From Oscillospiraceae bacterium (GTDB lineage Bacteria; Bacillota; Clostridia; Oscillospirales; Ruminococcaceae): a DNA stretch of 53,592 bases. The DNA is taken from positions 1 through 53,592 of the forward strand of contig CAAGEZ010000061.1 in the NCBI GenBank assembly GCA_900768995.1. Direction: 5' to 3'. Positions 9,008-16,519 of the stretch are shown in pieces. The translations under genes and the position numbers were made by a program. Under the pieces are notes generated by a model that did not search any database, was not told the DNA's origin, and was given only the letters and a program-made list of their open reading frames with translations. Position 1 is the stretch's first letter. The number at the start of each line of letters is the position of its first letter.

Positions 9008-9938
9008 TTATTTCCCTTATCATCCACGGACATATCAGTCTGTTTATCACATCTGCCGCAAGATTTGCAGTCACAAATACTGCCGCAATTATCGCTATGC
9101 AGGCAGCGGCAGCCGGAGAATCTCCGCTTACAACGCAGGAAATAAGATATGTTCCCACGCCGTTCAGCGAAAACACCTTTTCCGCCACGGCACTTCCTGC
9201 AAGCATATATCCGAGATACTGTCCGAAAAGAGTTATTACAGGCGGCAGTGAATTTTTAAATCCGTGCCGCACGATTATCTGCCATTCGGACAATCCTCTT
9301 GTCCGTGCATATGCCGCATAGTCTGAGCTTATTTCGGAAAGCAGCGATGACCGCATAATCCTGACCGCACCGCAGGCTGACGGAAAAGCCAGCGCAAATG
9401 ACGGCAGAATATATCCGCTTATCCCTGCTTTCGGTACAACGCTGAATATCGGCAGCTTCACCGCAAACAGCAGCAACAGCATAAATCCCAGCCAGAAAAC
9501 AGGCAGGCATATACCGCCGATGGTAAGCACCCTTACAATATGGTCAAACAGCCTGTTGTGAAACCTTGCACACAGCATTGATACGGGGAAAACAATTATC
9601 ACCATCCAGCCCATTGCCATAATAACAAGTCTGAATGTTACGGGAAACAGGCTTTTTATATCATCGGTTATGCTGCGATATGTAACCACCGATTTCCCCA
9701 TATCGCCCGTAAGCAGTCCTTTCAGCCACAGAAAATAGCGTATTGGAAGAGGTTTGTCAAGCCCCATTTCTTCACGCAGGGAATCTACAAGAGTCGTATC
9801 CCCTGCCGAGTTGCTTCGTATCGCAGCAGCCATAGCAGGGTCCTTTCCCGAAATTGTCATAAGAATAAAGCAAAGCACAGTAACCCCCACAAGAACGGGG
9901 ATCGTGCCTGCAAGTCTTTTTAACAGATATTTTTTCAA
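9000..9938 (-). CDS. ABC importer permease, OppB/NikB-like
   Basis: About 312 residues with six membrane helices and the EAA loop near DYAAYARTRGLSEWQIIVRH. It is the first gene of the leftward importer operon. I choose the TTG codon at 9936-9938 (reading LKKYLLKRLAG) because GAGGAG sits five to six bases upstream; the longer frame starts inside the operator and has no ribosome site. The start loop GLDKPLPIRYFLWLKGLLTGDMG is characteristic of OppB/NikB proteins. Expression is probably controlled by the dyad at 9959-9972. Confidence 0.85.
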   Translation of the reverse strand: MKKYLLKRLAGTIPVLVGVTVLCFILMTISGKDPAMAAAIRSNSAGDTTLVDSLREEMGLDKPLPIRYFLWLKGLLTGDMGKSVVTYRSITDDIKSLFPVTFRLVIMAMGWMVIIVFPVSMLCARFHNRLFDHIVRVLTIGGICLPVFWLGFMLLLLFAVKLPIFSVVPKAGISGYILPSFALAFPSACGAVRIMRSSLLSEISSDYAAYARTRGLSEWQIIVRHGFKNSLPPVITLFGQYLGYMLAGSAVAEKVFSLNGVGTYLISCVVSGDSPAAAACIAIIAAVFVTANLAADVINRLICPWMIREIND

Positions 9939-9958
9939 GTGATTCTCCTCAAATTCGA

Positions 9959-9972
9959 TTAGCAAGCGCTAA
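9959..9972. promoter_or_regulatory. Shared metal-type operator, copy 2 (TTAGC-AAGC-GCTAA)
   Basis: Perfect 5-bp arms around a 4-nt spacer, 21 bp upstream of the proposed TTG start of the oppB-like gene and just downstream of a terminator. Same sequence and same placement as copies 1 (3757-3770) and 3 (11495-11508). Confidence 0.7.
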
Positions 9973-9983
9973 CCAAAATATAA

Positions 9984-10010
9984 ATAAAAACTGCGGTATG
10001 TTCCGCAATT
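9984..10010 (-). terminator. Terminator of the membrane-protein gene
   Basis: On the minus strand TGCGG-AACATA-CCGCA is followed by GTTTTTATTT. It lies 90 bp after the leftward gene ending at 10100 and isolates it from the opp-like operon. Confidence 0.65.
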
Positions 10011-10099
10011 TTTATAATAACACATCTAAAAAATAATTTCTGCTCCAAAATAACATTCTTTTGCTCCAAAAAATCAATGCGTTTTTTCGGAGCAAAACC

Positions 10100-10591
10100 T
10101 TATAAAAGTGTGCATATCCAAGCGATAACAGCGCAGGCAGGAATATATACAATAAAATGTATAAAATGCTGTTTTTTGTTATATCCAAACATTTGCGGTC
10201 CTACTACACCTTTAAGCTCGGGATAAAAATGCGGAAAAAAATTTGAACGGCACAAAAGATACCAATCAAAGAAAAATATGTCATAAAGCTCCATAATATA
10301 AAGCACTATGATAAATCTTCCAAAGAATTGCAGAAAGCCAAATTCGTTTTTTACTCCGTCCCATACACCTAGAACCAGTGCTCCTGCGAACAGCAAAATA
10401 GCGATCACAGCTATTATCCAGCCAATGATATGAGCGCCGCGAAACCTCTCTTTTTTATCTGGAATAACAGCCAGATTTTCTTTAGGCGCGGTAGAGAAAA
10501 ATTTCTTGTCCTGAATAAAACCTACTACAGCATACAACAGAAGAAAATATGCTGCCATTACCATAACCGCCGAAACTAATGTTACTGCCAT
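10100..10591 (-). CDS. Uncharacterised four-helix membrane protein
   Basis: 163 residues. I start at the ATG with GAGG eight bases upstream; an upstream GTG lies inside that site. Four hydrophobic stretches are visible: residues 1-25, a second in HIIGWIIAVIAILLFAGALV, a third around FGRFIIVLYIMELYDIFFF and a fourth at the C-terminus (IHFIVYIPACAVIAWICTLL). The loop FDWYLLCRSNFF has several aromatic residues. I do not recognise the family. It is divergent from the TetR gene across a 260-bp gap, so the TetR protein could control both; that is only positional inference. Confidence 0.65.
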   Translation of the reverse strand: MAVTLVSAVMVMAAYFLLLYAVVGFIQDKKFFSTAPKENLAVIPDKKERFRGAHIIGWIIAVIAILLFAGALVLGVWDGVKNEFGFLQFFGRFIIVLYIMELYDIFFFDWYLLCRSNFFPHFYPELKGVVGPQMFGYNKKQHFIHFIVYIPACAVIAWICTLL

Positions 10592-10772
10592 TTTTATCAC
10601 CTCATATAAAATTTATCAGCAAATTGATTTATGAACTTAAAGCTGACATATCAATATCACTTTTGGAAAACCAAATAATACTGATATTGAATATATTATA
10701 CCACTTCTGTTAGCATAAAGCAACTTCTTTTTTGTAATTTTGACAAATATGCAAATTTTTGAAAATTTGCTC

Positions 10773-10801
10773 TTGACAAGCCAAAATAAATATGATAAGA
10801 T
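10773..10801 (+). promoter_or_regulatory. Promoter of the TetR gene
   Basis: TTGACA at 10773-10778, a 17-bp spacer and TAAGAT at 10796-10801. The -10 element lies inside the left arm of the operator, so binding there would block RNA polymerase. Confidence 0.6.
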
Positions 10802-10834
10802 AACTGTGTTATCCAATAACGGTGTTATCTTATC
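10794..10834. promoter_or_regulatory. 41-bp nested TetR operator
   Basis: GATAAGATAAC (10794-10804) pairs with GTTATCTTATC (10824-10834); inside, GTTAT (10808-10812) pairs with ATAAC (10816-10820). Both dyads share one centre at 10814. The same bases can be read as two adjacent copies of ATAAC-N3-GTTAT (10800-10812 and 10816-10828), as expected for two TetR dimers. It lies between the promoter and the TetR start, so autorepression is likely. Confidence 0.75.
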
Positions 10835-10851
10835 AAAAACGGAGTAGTTAA

Positions 10852-11472
10852 ATGCGCCTGCTGAATGATGAGCTTGCAAAGAATATACTTGAAGCAAGCA
10901 AAAAGGAATTTCTTGAAAAGGGCTTTCAGAAAGCCTCTGTGCGGAGCATTGCCGCCGCTGTGAATGTAACAACGGGAGCGGTCTACCGTTACTATGAAAA
11001 CAAGGAAGCTCTCTTTGACGCACTTGTAAAAGAGCCTGCCGAGGAGCTTTATGAGCTTTACCGAAGCTATAATGAGGATTTTTCCGATCAGGAACTTAAC
11101 GTGCAAATGAGTGAGCTTTCCGACGGAGTTGAGGACGACACGGACGGTATGCTGGGCTTCATCTATGAAAATTATGATGCTTTCAAGCTTATTGCCTGCT
11201 GCTCCGAAGGTACAAAATATGCCGATTATGTTGAGCGGCTCATAGAGATAGAAACAAGGTCGAGTATAAAGCTTATCCAACTTATGCAGGCTGACGGAAA
11301 GATCAGTCCCGATTTCGATGAACAGCTTGTACATATTATTTCAAGCACAATGTTCAACGGCGTTTTTGAGATAATCTCACACAACGAGCCTATTGAAAAA
11401 GCACGGGAGCATATCCACATTTTAAAGGAATTTTATACCGCAGGCTGGTATAAAATCCTCGGGATCAATTGA
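10852..11472 (+). CDS. TetR-family transcriptional regulator
   Basis: 206 residues. The N-terminal 50 residues are a classical TetR helix-turn-helix (ASVRSIAAAVNVTTGAVYRY followed by YENKEALF). The C-terminal ligand domain is divergent, so no ligand can be named. GGAG precedes the ATG. Immediately downstream lies feoA, but a terminator and a separate operator intervene, so it is probably its own transcription unit, autoregulated through 10794-10834. Confidence 0.88.
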   Translation: MRLLNDELAKNILEASKKEFLEKGFQKASVRSIAAAVNVTTGAVYRYYENKEALFDALVKEPAEELYELYRSYNEDFSDQELNVQMSELSDGVEDDTDGMLGFIYENYDAFKLIACCSEGTKYADYVERLIEIETRSSIKLIQLMQADGKISPDFDEQLVHIISSTMFNGVFEIISHNEPIEKAREHIHILKEFYTAGWYKILGIN

Positions 11473-11483
11473 TCCCATTTTGT
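11461..11483 (+). terminator. Terminator containing the TetR stop codon
   Basis: The 16-bp palindrome GGGATCAATTGATCCC (11461-11476) followed by ATTTTGTTT. The gene's TGA lies inside the stem. Confidence 0.65.
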
Positions 11484-11494
11484 TTGCACATCAG

Positions 11495-11508
11495 TTAGCT
11501 AAAGCTAA
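11495..11508. promoter_or_regulatory. Shared metal-type operator, copy 3 (TTAGC-TAAA-GCTAA)
   Basis: Perfect 5-bp arms around four bases, 21 bp upstream of the feoA ATG. The preceding CACATCAG is identical to the bases preceding copy 1 on the other strand. Presence ahead of feoAB makes ferrous-iron control the most likely job of this site. Confidence 0.75.
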
Positions 11509-11529
11509 TTTAATAAAGGAGAATGATAT

Positions 11530-11757
11530 ATGCCAAAGCTTACCGAACTGAAAGACGGTCAGAAAGCAAAGATTACAGGCATCAGCGGCGACAGACGCTA
11601 CCTTTCGAGAGTAACCTCGATAGGGCTGAATGTGGGCTGTGATATTGAAATGCTGCAAAACGTCAGGAATCGTCCTCTGCTTGTTTACGGACGTGATACG
11701 ATGATCGCACTCAACCGAAATGAATCGGAGAGAATAACTGTGGAGGTGTCAAAATAA
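11530..11757 (+). CDS. feoA: Ferrous iron transport protein A
   Basis: 75 residues forming one SH3-like FeoA domain: LKDGQKAKITGI near the start, RVTSIGLNVGCDIEML in the middle and the closing ESERITVEV. FeoA is a small cytoplasmic partner needed for full FeoB activity. AAAGGAG lies ahead of the ATG. The stop codon overlaps the feoB start by one base (TAATG), so the two are coupled. Confidence 0.92.
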   Translation: MPKLTELKDGQKAKITGISGDRRYLSRVTSIGLNVGCDIEMLQNVRNRPLLVYGRDTMIALNRNESERITVEVSK

Positions 11758-13769
11758 TGTCGGCAGAAAAGAAAATTGCGCTGCTCGGACAGCCGAACTC
11801 GGGAAAATCGACCGTGTTCAATATGCTCACGGGCGCACATCAGCACGTTGGAAACTGGCCCGGAAAGACCGTTGAAAAGGTGGAGGGCGAATTTACATAC
11901 AACGATACGAAATATCTCATCGCCGATCTTCCCGGAACATACAGCCTTTCGGCAAACTCAGATGAAGAGATCGTCACCCGTGACTATATTGCATCGGGCG
12001 GAGCGGATATCGTTTGTATCCTCGCCGATTCATCCCAGCTTGAACGAAGTCTTTTTATGCTTTCGGATTATGCGGGCATAACCGTCCCTGCAATGCTCGT
12101 TCTGACAATGACCGACGTTGCCGAAGCACAGGGCAAAAAGATAAACATCGGCAGGCTTTCGGAAAAGCTGGGTATCCCCGTTGTTTCGATAGTCGCACCC
12201 GATAAAAACAGCTACGGCGGATTTTACAAGGCTCTTGAAGAGGCTGCAAATGCAAAGAAACAGCTTGATTTTTCCGCTCTTACGGAGCTTTACAAAAACG
12301 GAGAGCAGAAAAACGTTTATATTGAAGCTCTTGCACTTGTCCCCGACAACGGCTTGGAAAAATACTCCCCCGAATGGCTTGCGGCAAAGCTTCTTGAGGG
12401 CGACAATGCCGTTATTAATAAGCTGTCCTCCGCTTCGGACAGAAGCACGCTGAAAAAAATTGCGCAGGAAAATCCCGACGGCAGCCTTTACACCAGTGAC
12501 TGCAAATTTGAATGGATAGATGGTCTGCTTTCCGATACCGTAACAAAAACGAAGAAAACATCGGAAATATTGACGAAATTCGACCGTGCTGCTATCTCAA
12601 AACGCTGGGGAAAGCTTATTTCCATAGGCATTGTTCTTCTCGGAATAATCGGTTCATTTGCCGTTGCCGCACCGCTTATGGGCATCGGCAGTGCGATACC
12701 GTCGGTGCTTACTCCGCTGTTATACAAGCTTGGACTGCCCGATATGCTTGCTTCATTCCTCAACAGCACGCTTATTATGGGCCTTGGCTGGGTATTCTCA
12801 ATGGCAGGCTTTGTTTTCGGAATAAATCTTGTGTTCGGTCTTATTGAGGAAGTAGGTTACATGGCACGTGTTTCCTATGTTTTTGACAACACTATGAACA
12901 AGCTTGGCTTACAGGGCAAATCCATTATGCCTATGCTCGTAAGCTTCGGCTGTACTATCGGCGGTACTACGGGAACAAGAGTCATTGATTCATACGGTCA
13001 GCGGATCCTGACCATTGCGCTTGCCTGGGCTGTCCCCTGCGGAGCTACATTTGCCGTTATACCAACACTTGCGGACGCTGTTTTCGGCAGCGGCGGAGCA
13101 ATACTTGTAATGCTGTATCTTTTTGCGCTGATGTTCCTGCATATTTTCGTTACGGCAAAAATATTCGGCAGAAAATTAAGTCCCGTTGAGGACCGCACAG
13201 GTCTTATTATGGAGCTTCCGCCTTACCACAAGCCACGCTGGAAAACGCTTCTCAAAAATACATTCGTCCGTGTATGGGACGTGTTCAGAAAGGCATTCGT
13301 GGTAGTTGTTATCGTTGCCGCCGTTTTCTGGCTGCTTACATATTCCGCAAGCGGAATGGCTTCGGACAGCTTTATTTACAAGATCGGAACAGCCATTGAA
13401 CCCGTCACAAAATTCTTCGGAATGGGCTGGCAGACGTTCCTTGCGTTCGTTTCGTCAATGGTATCAAAGGAAGCCGTTCTCGGCGTAACAAGCGTTCTGT
13501 TTACAGACGGAGGCTCACTTCTTCTCACTGCGACAACCACCTCCGCAGATGCAAATATCGGCACAATAATCGCAAATGCAATATCCAAGCCGGAGGCACT
13601 CGCATTTATGGTTGCGGTAACATTCAATGTTCCATGCCTTATGGCTTTAAGCTCCACTATGCACGAGACTCACTCCGCAAAATGGACGGCTAAAATCGCA
13701 CTTTATTATATCGCAACTGCGCTTATCCTCTCCTGCCTTACATACCATATCTCAGGACTGTTTTTCTAA
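11757..13769 (+). CDS. feoB: Ferrous iron transporter FeoB (GTPase/permease)
   Basis: 670 residues. The N-terminal G domain has G1 GQPNSGKST, G3 DLPGTYSL and a G4 that reads TMTD instead of the usual NxxD, a substitution I believe also occurs in other clostridial FeoB proteins. The C-terminal half holds two Gate regions and about eight to ten membrane helices; conserved pieces include GCTIGGTTGTRVI and FNVPCLMALSSTMHE. It takes up Fe(II) across the cytoplasmic membrane. At 670 residues it is somewhat shorter than the E. coli protein. It sits in an operon with feoA and a FeoC-like gene. Confidence 0.95.
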   Translation: MSAEKKIALLGQPNSGKSTVFNMLTGAHQHVGNWPGKTVEKVEGEFTYNDTKYLIADLPGTYSLSANSDEEIVTRDYIASGGADIVCILADSSQLERSLFMLSDYAGITVPAMLVLTMTDVAEAQGKKINIGRLSEKLGIPVVSIVAPDKNSYGGFYKALEEAANAKKQLDFSALTELYKNGEQKNVYIEALALVPDNGLEKYSPEWLAAKLLEGDNAVINKLSSASDRSTLKKIAQENPDGSLYTSDCKFEWIDGLLSDTVTKTKKTSEILTKFDRAAISKRWGKLISIGIVLLGIIGSFAVAAPLMGIGSAIPSVLTPLLYKLGLPDMLASFLNSTLIMGLGWVFSMAGFVFGINLVFGLIEEVGYMARVSYVFDNTMNKLGLQGKSIMPMLVSFGCTIGGTTGTRVIDSYGQRILTIALAWAVPCGATFAVIPTLADAVFGSGGAILVMLYLFALMFLHIFVTAKIFGRKLSPVEDRTGLIMELPPYHKPRWKTLLKNTFVRVWDVFRKAFVVVVIVAAVFWLLTYSASGMASDSFIYKIGTAIEPVTKFFGMGWQTFLAFVSSMVSKEAVLGVTSVLFTDGGSLLLTATTTSADANIGTIIANAISKPEALAFMVAVTFNVPCLMALSSTMHETHSAKWTAKIALYYIATALILSCLTYHISGLFF

Positions 13770-13781
13770 GGAGTGATGAAA

Positions 13782-14018
13782 ATGTCGCTGCTTTCACTCC
13801 TCGAAGAAAAAGGAATACGCTCGACCGCACAGCTTGCCGCCGAACTTGGTACAAGCACGGAAATGGTCGAAGCCAAGCTTGAACGCTATGCGCAGCTTGG
13901 ATATGTAAAAAAGACAGTTATGTCGGCAGACTGCGGCGGAAACTGCAAAAAATGCCACGGGTGCAGCGGAATGAAAAAAGCCGCTGCTTCCGTGGTGTAT
14001 TGGGAAAGGGTAAAATGA
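13782..14018 (+). CDS. FeoC-like winged-helix protein with cysteine cluster
   Basis: 78 residues. The N-terminal part (LLSLLEEKGIRSTAQLAAEL) is a small winged helix and the loop after it holds CGGNCKKCHGC, four cysteines fit for an iron-sulphur cluster or zinc, as in FeoC proteins. I start at the ATG eight bases after AAGGAG. It follows feoB by 12 bp and overlaps the next frame (ATGA). FeoC proteins are thought to tune FeoB or sense iron state; that role is carried over from the family. Confidence 0.8.
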   Translation: MSLLSLLEEKGIRSTAQLAAELGTSTEMVEAKLERYAQLGYVKKTVMSADCGGNCKKCHGCSGMKKAAASVVYWERVK

Positions 14019-14374
14019 ACATCGGAACGATAATCGCAATAATAATTTAAGCCGCAGTTTTCGCAGCATGTGTTTTTTCATTCGCACGAAGATTTTCGGG
14101 CAAGAAAAGCTGCTGCGGGACTTCCCTGCCGAAGCTGAAAAATAAGAAGTTGGTAAATCCTGTCGGGAAACTGACCGTTAAGATAGACGGTATGAGATGT
14201 GAAAGCTGCCGCAGACACGTTACAGCAGCAATAAACAGCATCAGCGGCGCAGCTGCAAAAGTCAGCCTTGAAAAAAATGAAGCTGTTGTAAGCTTCGAGC
14301 GCCAGCTAACCGATGAAGAGCTTATCTACGCCGTTGAAACCGTCGGATTTGAAGTCAGAGATATTGTAAGATGA
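14015..14374 (+). pseudogene. FeoB-associated Cys-rich membrane protein fused to HMA domain, interrupted by TAA
   Basis: From the ATG at 14015, overlapping the previous stop as ATGA, the frame reads MNIGTIIAIII and then TAA at 14048-14050. The same frame continues without further stops to 14374: AAVFAACVFSFARRF completes a membrane anchor, a KKSCCG motif typical of FeoB-associated proteins follows, then an HMA metal-binding domain with GMRCESCRRH. One base change (TAA from TTA) would restore an unbroken anchor. The only later start in frame is a TTG at 14150 with no ribosome site. It is therefore most likely a recently inactivated gene; a sequencing error is the alternative. Confidence 0.75.
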
Positions 14375-14417
14375 TATAAGCTGTGCAGGGGTCATTGGCG
14401 ACGAGCCTATGCGGATA

Positions 14418-14447
14418 ATGCAGTTATCCTCCTGCATCGCATTTTTT
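14418..14447 (+). terminator. Probable feo operon terminator
   Basis: ATGCAG-TTATCCTC-CTGCAT followed by CGCATTTTTT. A short stem with a good T-tract 44 bp after the last feo-cluster codon. The stretch from here to the CRISPR array (14552) has no gene. Confidence 0.6.
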
Positions 14448-14552
14448 GCACGGGTAACGGAATCACGGCAATATTGGATTATGTTTCCAATTTGCAAACC
14501 CTGTTGCATCGATTTTAGCTTGTGAAGACAAGTTCTTACCATTTTCAAGCTT

Positions 14553-15195
14553 ATTTCAACTCACACACCCCACACGGGGTGCGACACAGTAGCCGACAGC
14601 TGCGATGTGACAATGCTGCCATTTCAACTCACACACCCCACACGGGGTGCGACTTGCTCCTGGTTCGTTCTGGGACCTTACATCTGATAAATTTCAACTC
14701 ACACACCCCACACGGGGTGCGACTCAAAGTAAGGAGGAAATTTAAATGAATGGTTTTATTTCAACTCACACACCCCACACGGGGTGCGACCCGAAGATGA
14801 AAGTGAAGAAAAAACGTTAGATTTAATTTCAACTCACACACCCCACACGGGGTGCGACTTCTTCCAGAAGGGTGTCCCTTTGCTTTTTGGATTTCAACTC
14901 ACACACCCCACACGGGGTGCGACGTTCGATGTGATGAAAAAATGATGGCTTGGAAATATATTTCAACTCACACACCCCACACGGGGTGCGACTTAAGAAT
15001 GCTGTTCACATCTCGCACCACATCATTGAATTTCAACTCACACACCCCACACGGGGTGCGACACTGTAGCCGCTATGCATTTCGCCAAGATGATTATTTC
15101 AACTCACACACCCCACACGGGGTGCGACAGGATATCGCACGCAGAGCGGTCGAAATGTTCAAATTTCAACTCACACACCCCACACGGGGTGCGAC
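14553..15195 (-). CRISPR. CRISPR array, type I-C-like repeat, 10 repeats and 9 spacers
   Basis: Ten identical 33-nt repeats start at 14553, 14621, 14691, 14758, 14826, 14891, 14960, 15030, 15096 and 15163; nine spacers are 32-37 nt. On the minus strand the repeat begins GTCGCACCCC, has the stem CACCCC-GTGT-GGGGTG and ends GTTGAAAT. Those ends are diagnostic of type I-C repeats, whose 3' end becomes the crRNA 5' handle, so transcription runs leftward and the leader is at the right. Several spacers read as coding sequence; 14724-14757 even contains AAGGAGG and an ATG. No cas gene is in the window. I noticed no spacer matching the adjacent prophage, but could not check exhaustively. Confidence 0.95.
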
Positions 15196-15250
15196 CAAAT
15201 GTGATATAATTGTAACAAATACCAAAAAAAGATTTCAACACTAACACCCA
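15196..15250 (-). promoter_or_regulatory. CRISPR leader-proximal promoter overlapping a degenerate repeat
   Basis: On the minus strand TTGAAA (15233-15238), an 18-bp spacer and TACAAT (15209-15214) would start transcription a few bases before the first repeat at 15195. The -35 lies in a degenerate repeat-like piece beginning at 15232, 36 bp (one spacer length) from the last full repeat and matching the first 19 repeat bases at about 15 positions. Confidence 0.55.
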
Positions 15251-15287
15251 TTGCCGATTTTTAGCCTATAATTTTGAACATAAAAGT

Positions 15288-15321
15288 GCCCACAAACGGC
15301 GTTGTTAAGCCATTTATGGGC
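15288..15321 (-). terminator. Integrase terminator
   Basis: In the minus-strand RNA, GCCCATAAATGGC pairs with GCCGTTTGTGGGC over 13 bp, two of them G-U, around an 8-nt loop, followed by ACTTTTATG. It lies 79 bp beyond the integrase stop and separates prophage transcription from the CRISPR leader. Confidence 0.7.
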
Positions 15322-15368
15322 GTTTGCAAATTGTATTCTATTGTTAATATTATATTCTTAAAAGTGTC

Positions 15369-15390
15369 TACTACGACAATACTACGACAA
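15369..15390. repeat. Tandem 11-bp direct repeat, possible integrase arm sites
   Basis: TACTACGACAA occurs twice back to back (15369-15379, 15380-15390), ten bases after the integrase stop codon. Tyrosine integrases often bind short direct repeats here, so this is a candidate arm-type site of attL. Confidence 0.5.
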
Positions 15391-15399
15391 AAATTATTT

Positions 15400-16491
15400 T
15401 TATCCGATTTTTGCCGCTTTTCTGGTCGTTTCCACGTCATCGTGGACGTAGATGTTTGCGGTGACATTGACATCTTTGTGCCCCATCAATTTCTGAATGG
15501 TATAGATATCAACACCGTTGCGCCGCAGCTCCGTTCCACGGGTATGTCGTAACTCGTGGGCGGTCAGGGCGGGAATATCAGGGTACTGTTGATGCATTCT
15601 ATTCATATGCCGTGTCAGCTTTCGGGACCAATGGGACGGATAGGCTATCTGACCATTCACGTTCGGGAAAACGTACAGACTAATATGCGGCAGTGAACAT
15701 AACAGGCGTATCAGGTCGGCTGAAATAGGGATAGTGCGGTAGCTATCCCACTTGGGCGGGTTAATCAAGATCCCGCCACCAGATTTATCGGAAATTGACC
15801 TGTTCACTGACAGCTTTTTTTTAGCGATGTCTATATCCTGCCACATTAAGCCTAACATTTCCCCACGCCGCAAGCCTGTTTCCAACATCAGGAACACTTC
15901 GGGCATATCATTATAGAAATACGGCTTTACGACTTCCAGCTGTTCATCTGTATATACCTGTTTTTCTGTTTTCTCAACTCCGCTGCGATATTCTGTATGC
16001 TTGACGGGATTTTTCACACATAGGTCATTCTCTATCGCACATTCAAAAATGGCGTTCAAGATGATTTTCAGCTTTTCCAACATAGAACCCGACAACGTTT
16101 GCTGTTTTATCGAAAAGAATTTTTGCACATCAATATTGCGGATATTCCGTAAATCAGCCTTTCCGAAATACGGAATAATATGCTTGTTTATCGGTCCTTT
16201 GTAGGTGTGCAAGTAGGTGTTTTCGGAAACGGTCGGTTTTTTGTATGTTTCCAACCACTTCATTGTCCATTCCCCAAAGGAATAGGTCCTTTGTATTAGC
16301 GGCTCCCCCAGCTCTGCGGCAACTTCCTGATCTATAAGATACTGCTGAGCTTTTTTCTTGGCATCGTCAAGGCTCTTGGAGCTGTAGAAACTCCTGCGAA
16401 TAGCCTTGCCTGTGTATTCCCTGCCGACTGTAGCCTTATACTCATACAGCCCGTCCTTACGGTTCGGAGCTTGTTTCTTTTGTCTCGGCAT
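15400..16491 (-). CDS. int: Tyrosine-type phage integrase
   Basis: 363 residues from the ATG reading MPRQKKQAPNRK, which has AAGGAGG six bases upstream. An N-terminal AP2-like arm-binding segment and a SAM-like core-binding domain (TVSENTYLHTYKGPINKHII) precede the catalytic domain. The catalytic set is visible: Arg in LETGLRRGEM, HELRHTRG, the His of LMGHKDVNVT and Tyr in NIYVH. It catalyses integration and, with an excisionase, excision. It lies at the prophage edge reading toward the CRISPR array. Confidence 0.93.
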   Translation of the reverse strand: MPRQKKQAPNRKDGLYEYKATVGREYTGKAIRRSFYSSKSLDDAKKKAQQYLIDQEVAAELGEPLIQRTYSFGEWTMKWLETYKKPTVSENTYLHTYKGPINKHIIPYFGKADLRNIRNIDVQKFFSIKQQTLSGSMLEKLKIILNAIFECAIENDLCVKNPVKHTEYRSGVEKTEKQVYTDEQLEVVKPYFYNDMPEVFLMLETGLRRGEMLGLMWQDIDIAKKKLSVNRSISDKSGGGILINPPKWDSYRTIPISADLIRLLCSLPHISLYVFPNVNGQIAYPSHWSRKLTRHMNRMHQQYPDIPALTAHELRHTRGTELRRNGVDIYTIQKLMGHKDVNVTANIYVHDDVETTRKAAKIG

Positions 16492-16498
16492 AAAAAAC

Positions 16499-16519
16499 CT
16501 CCTTGACATTTTCAAGGAG
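16499..16519 (-). promoter_or_regulatory. Hairpin covering the integrase ribosome site
   Basis: CTCCTTGA (16499-16506) and TCAAGGAG (16512-16519) pair perfectly with a 5-nt loop. On the integrase transcript the AAGGAGG ribosome site is one arm, so translation initiation should be damped. The same bases include the -35 of the opposite-strand RNA promoter. Confidence 0.55.

Noticed and set aside
10637..11334. Minus-strand open frames opposite the TetR gene
   Set aside because: Antisense shadow of a clear TetR gene with its own promoter and ribosome site.
14150..14374. Stand-alone HMA gene starting at TTG 14150
   Set aside because: No ribosome site; the frame is continuous with an upstream anchor broken by one stop codon.
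14553..15195. That the array belongs to the prophage type IV-B operon
   Set aside because: Repeat is type I-C-like, lies outside the integrase terminator and about 14 kb from the operon; IV-B loci usually lack arrays. A functional link stays possible but is not shown.
14522..15244. Open frames across the CRISPR array with repeated STHTPHTGCD / NSHTPHGVR peptides
   Set aside because: They are translations of the CRISPR repeat in two frames; no start site or coding bias.
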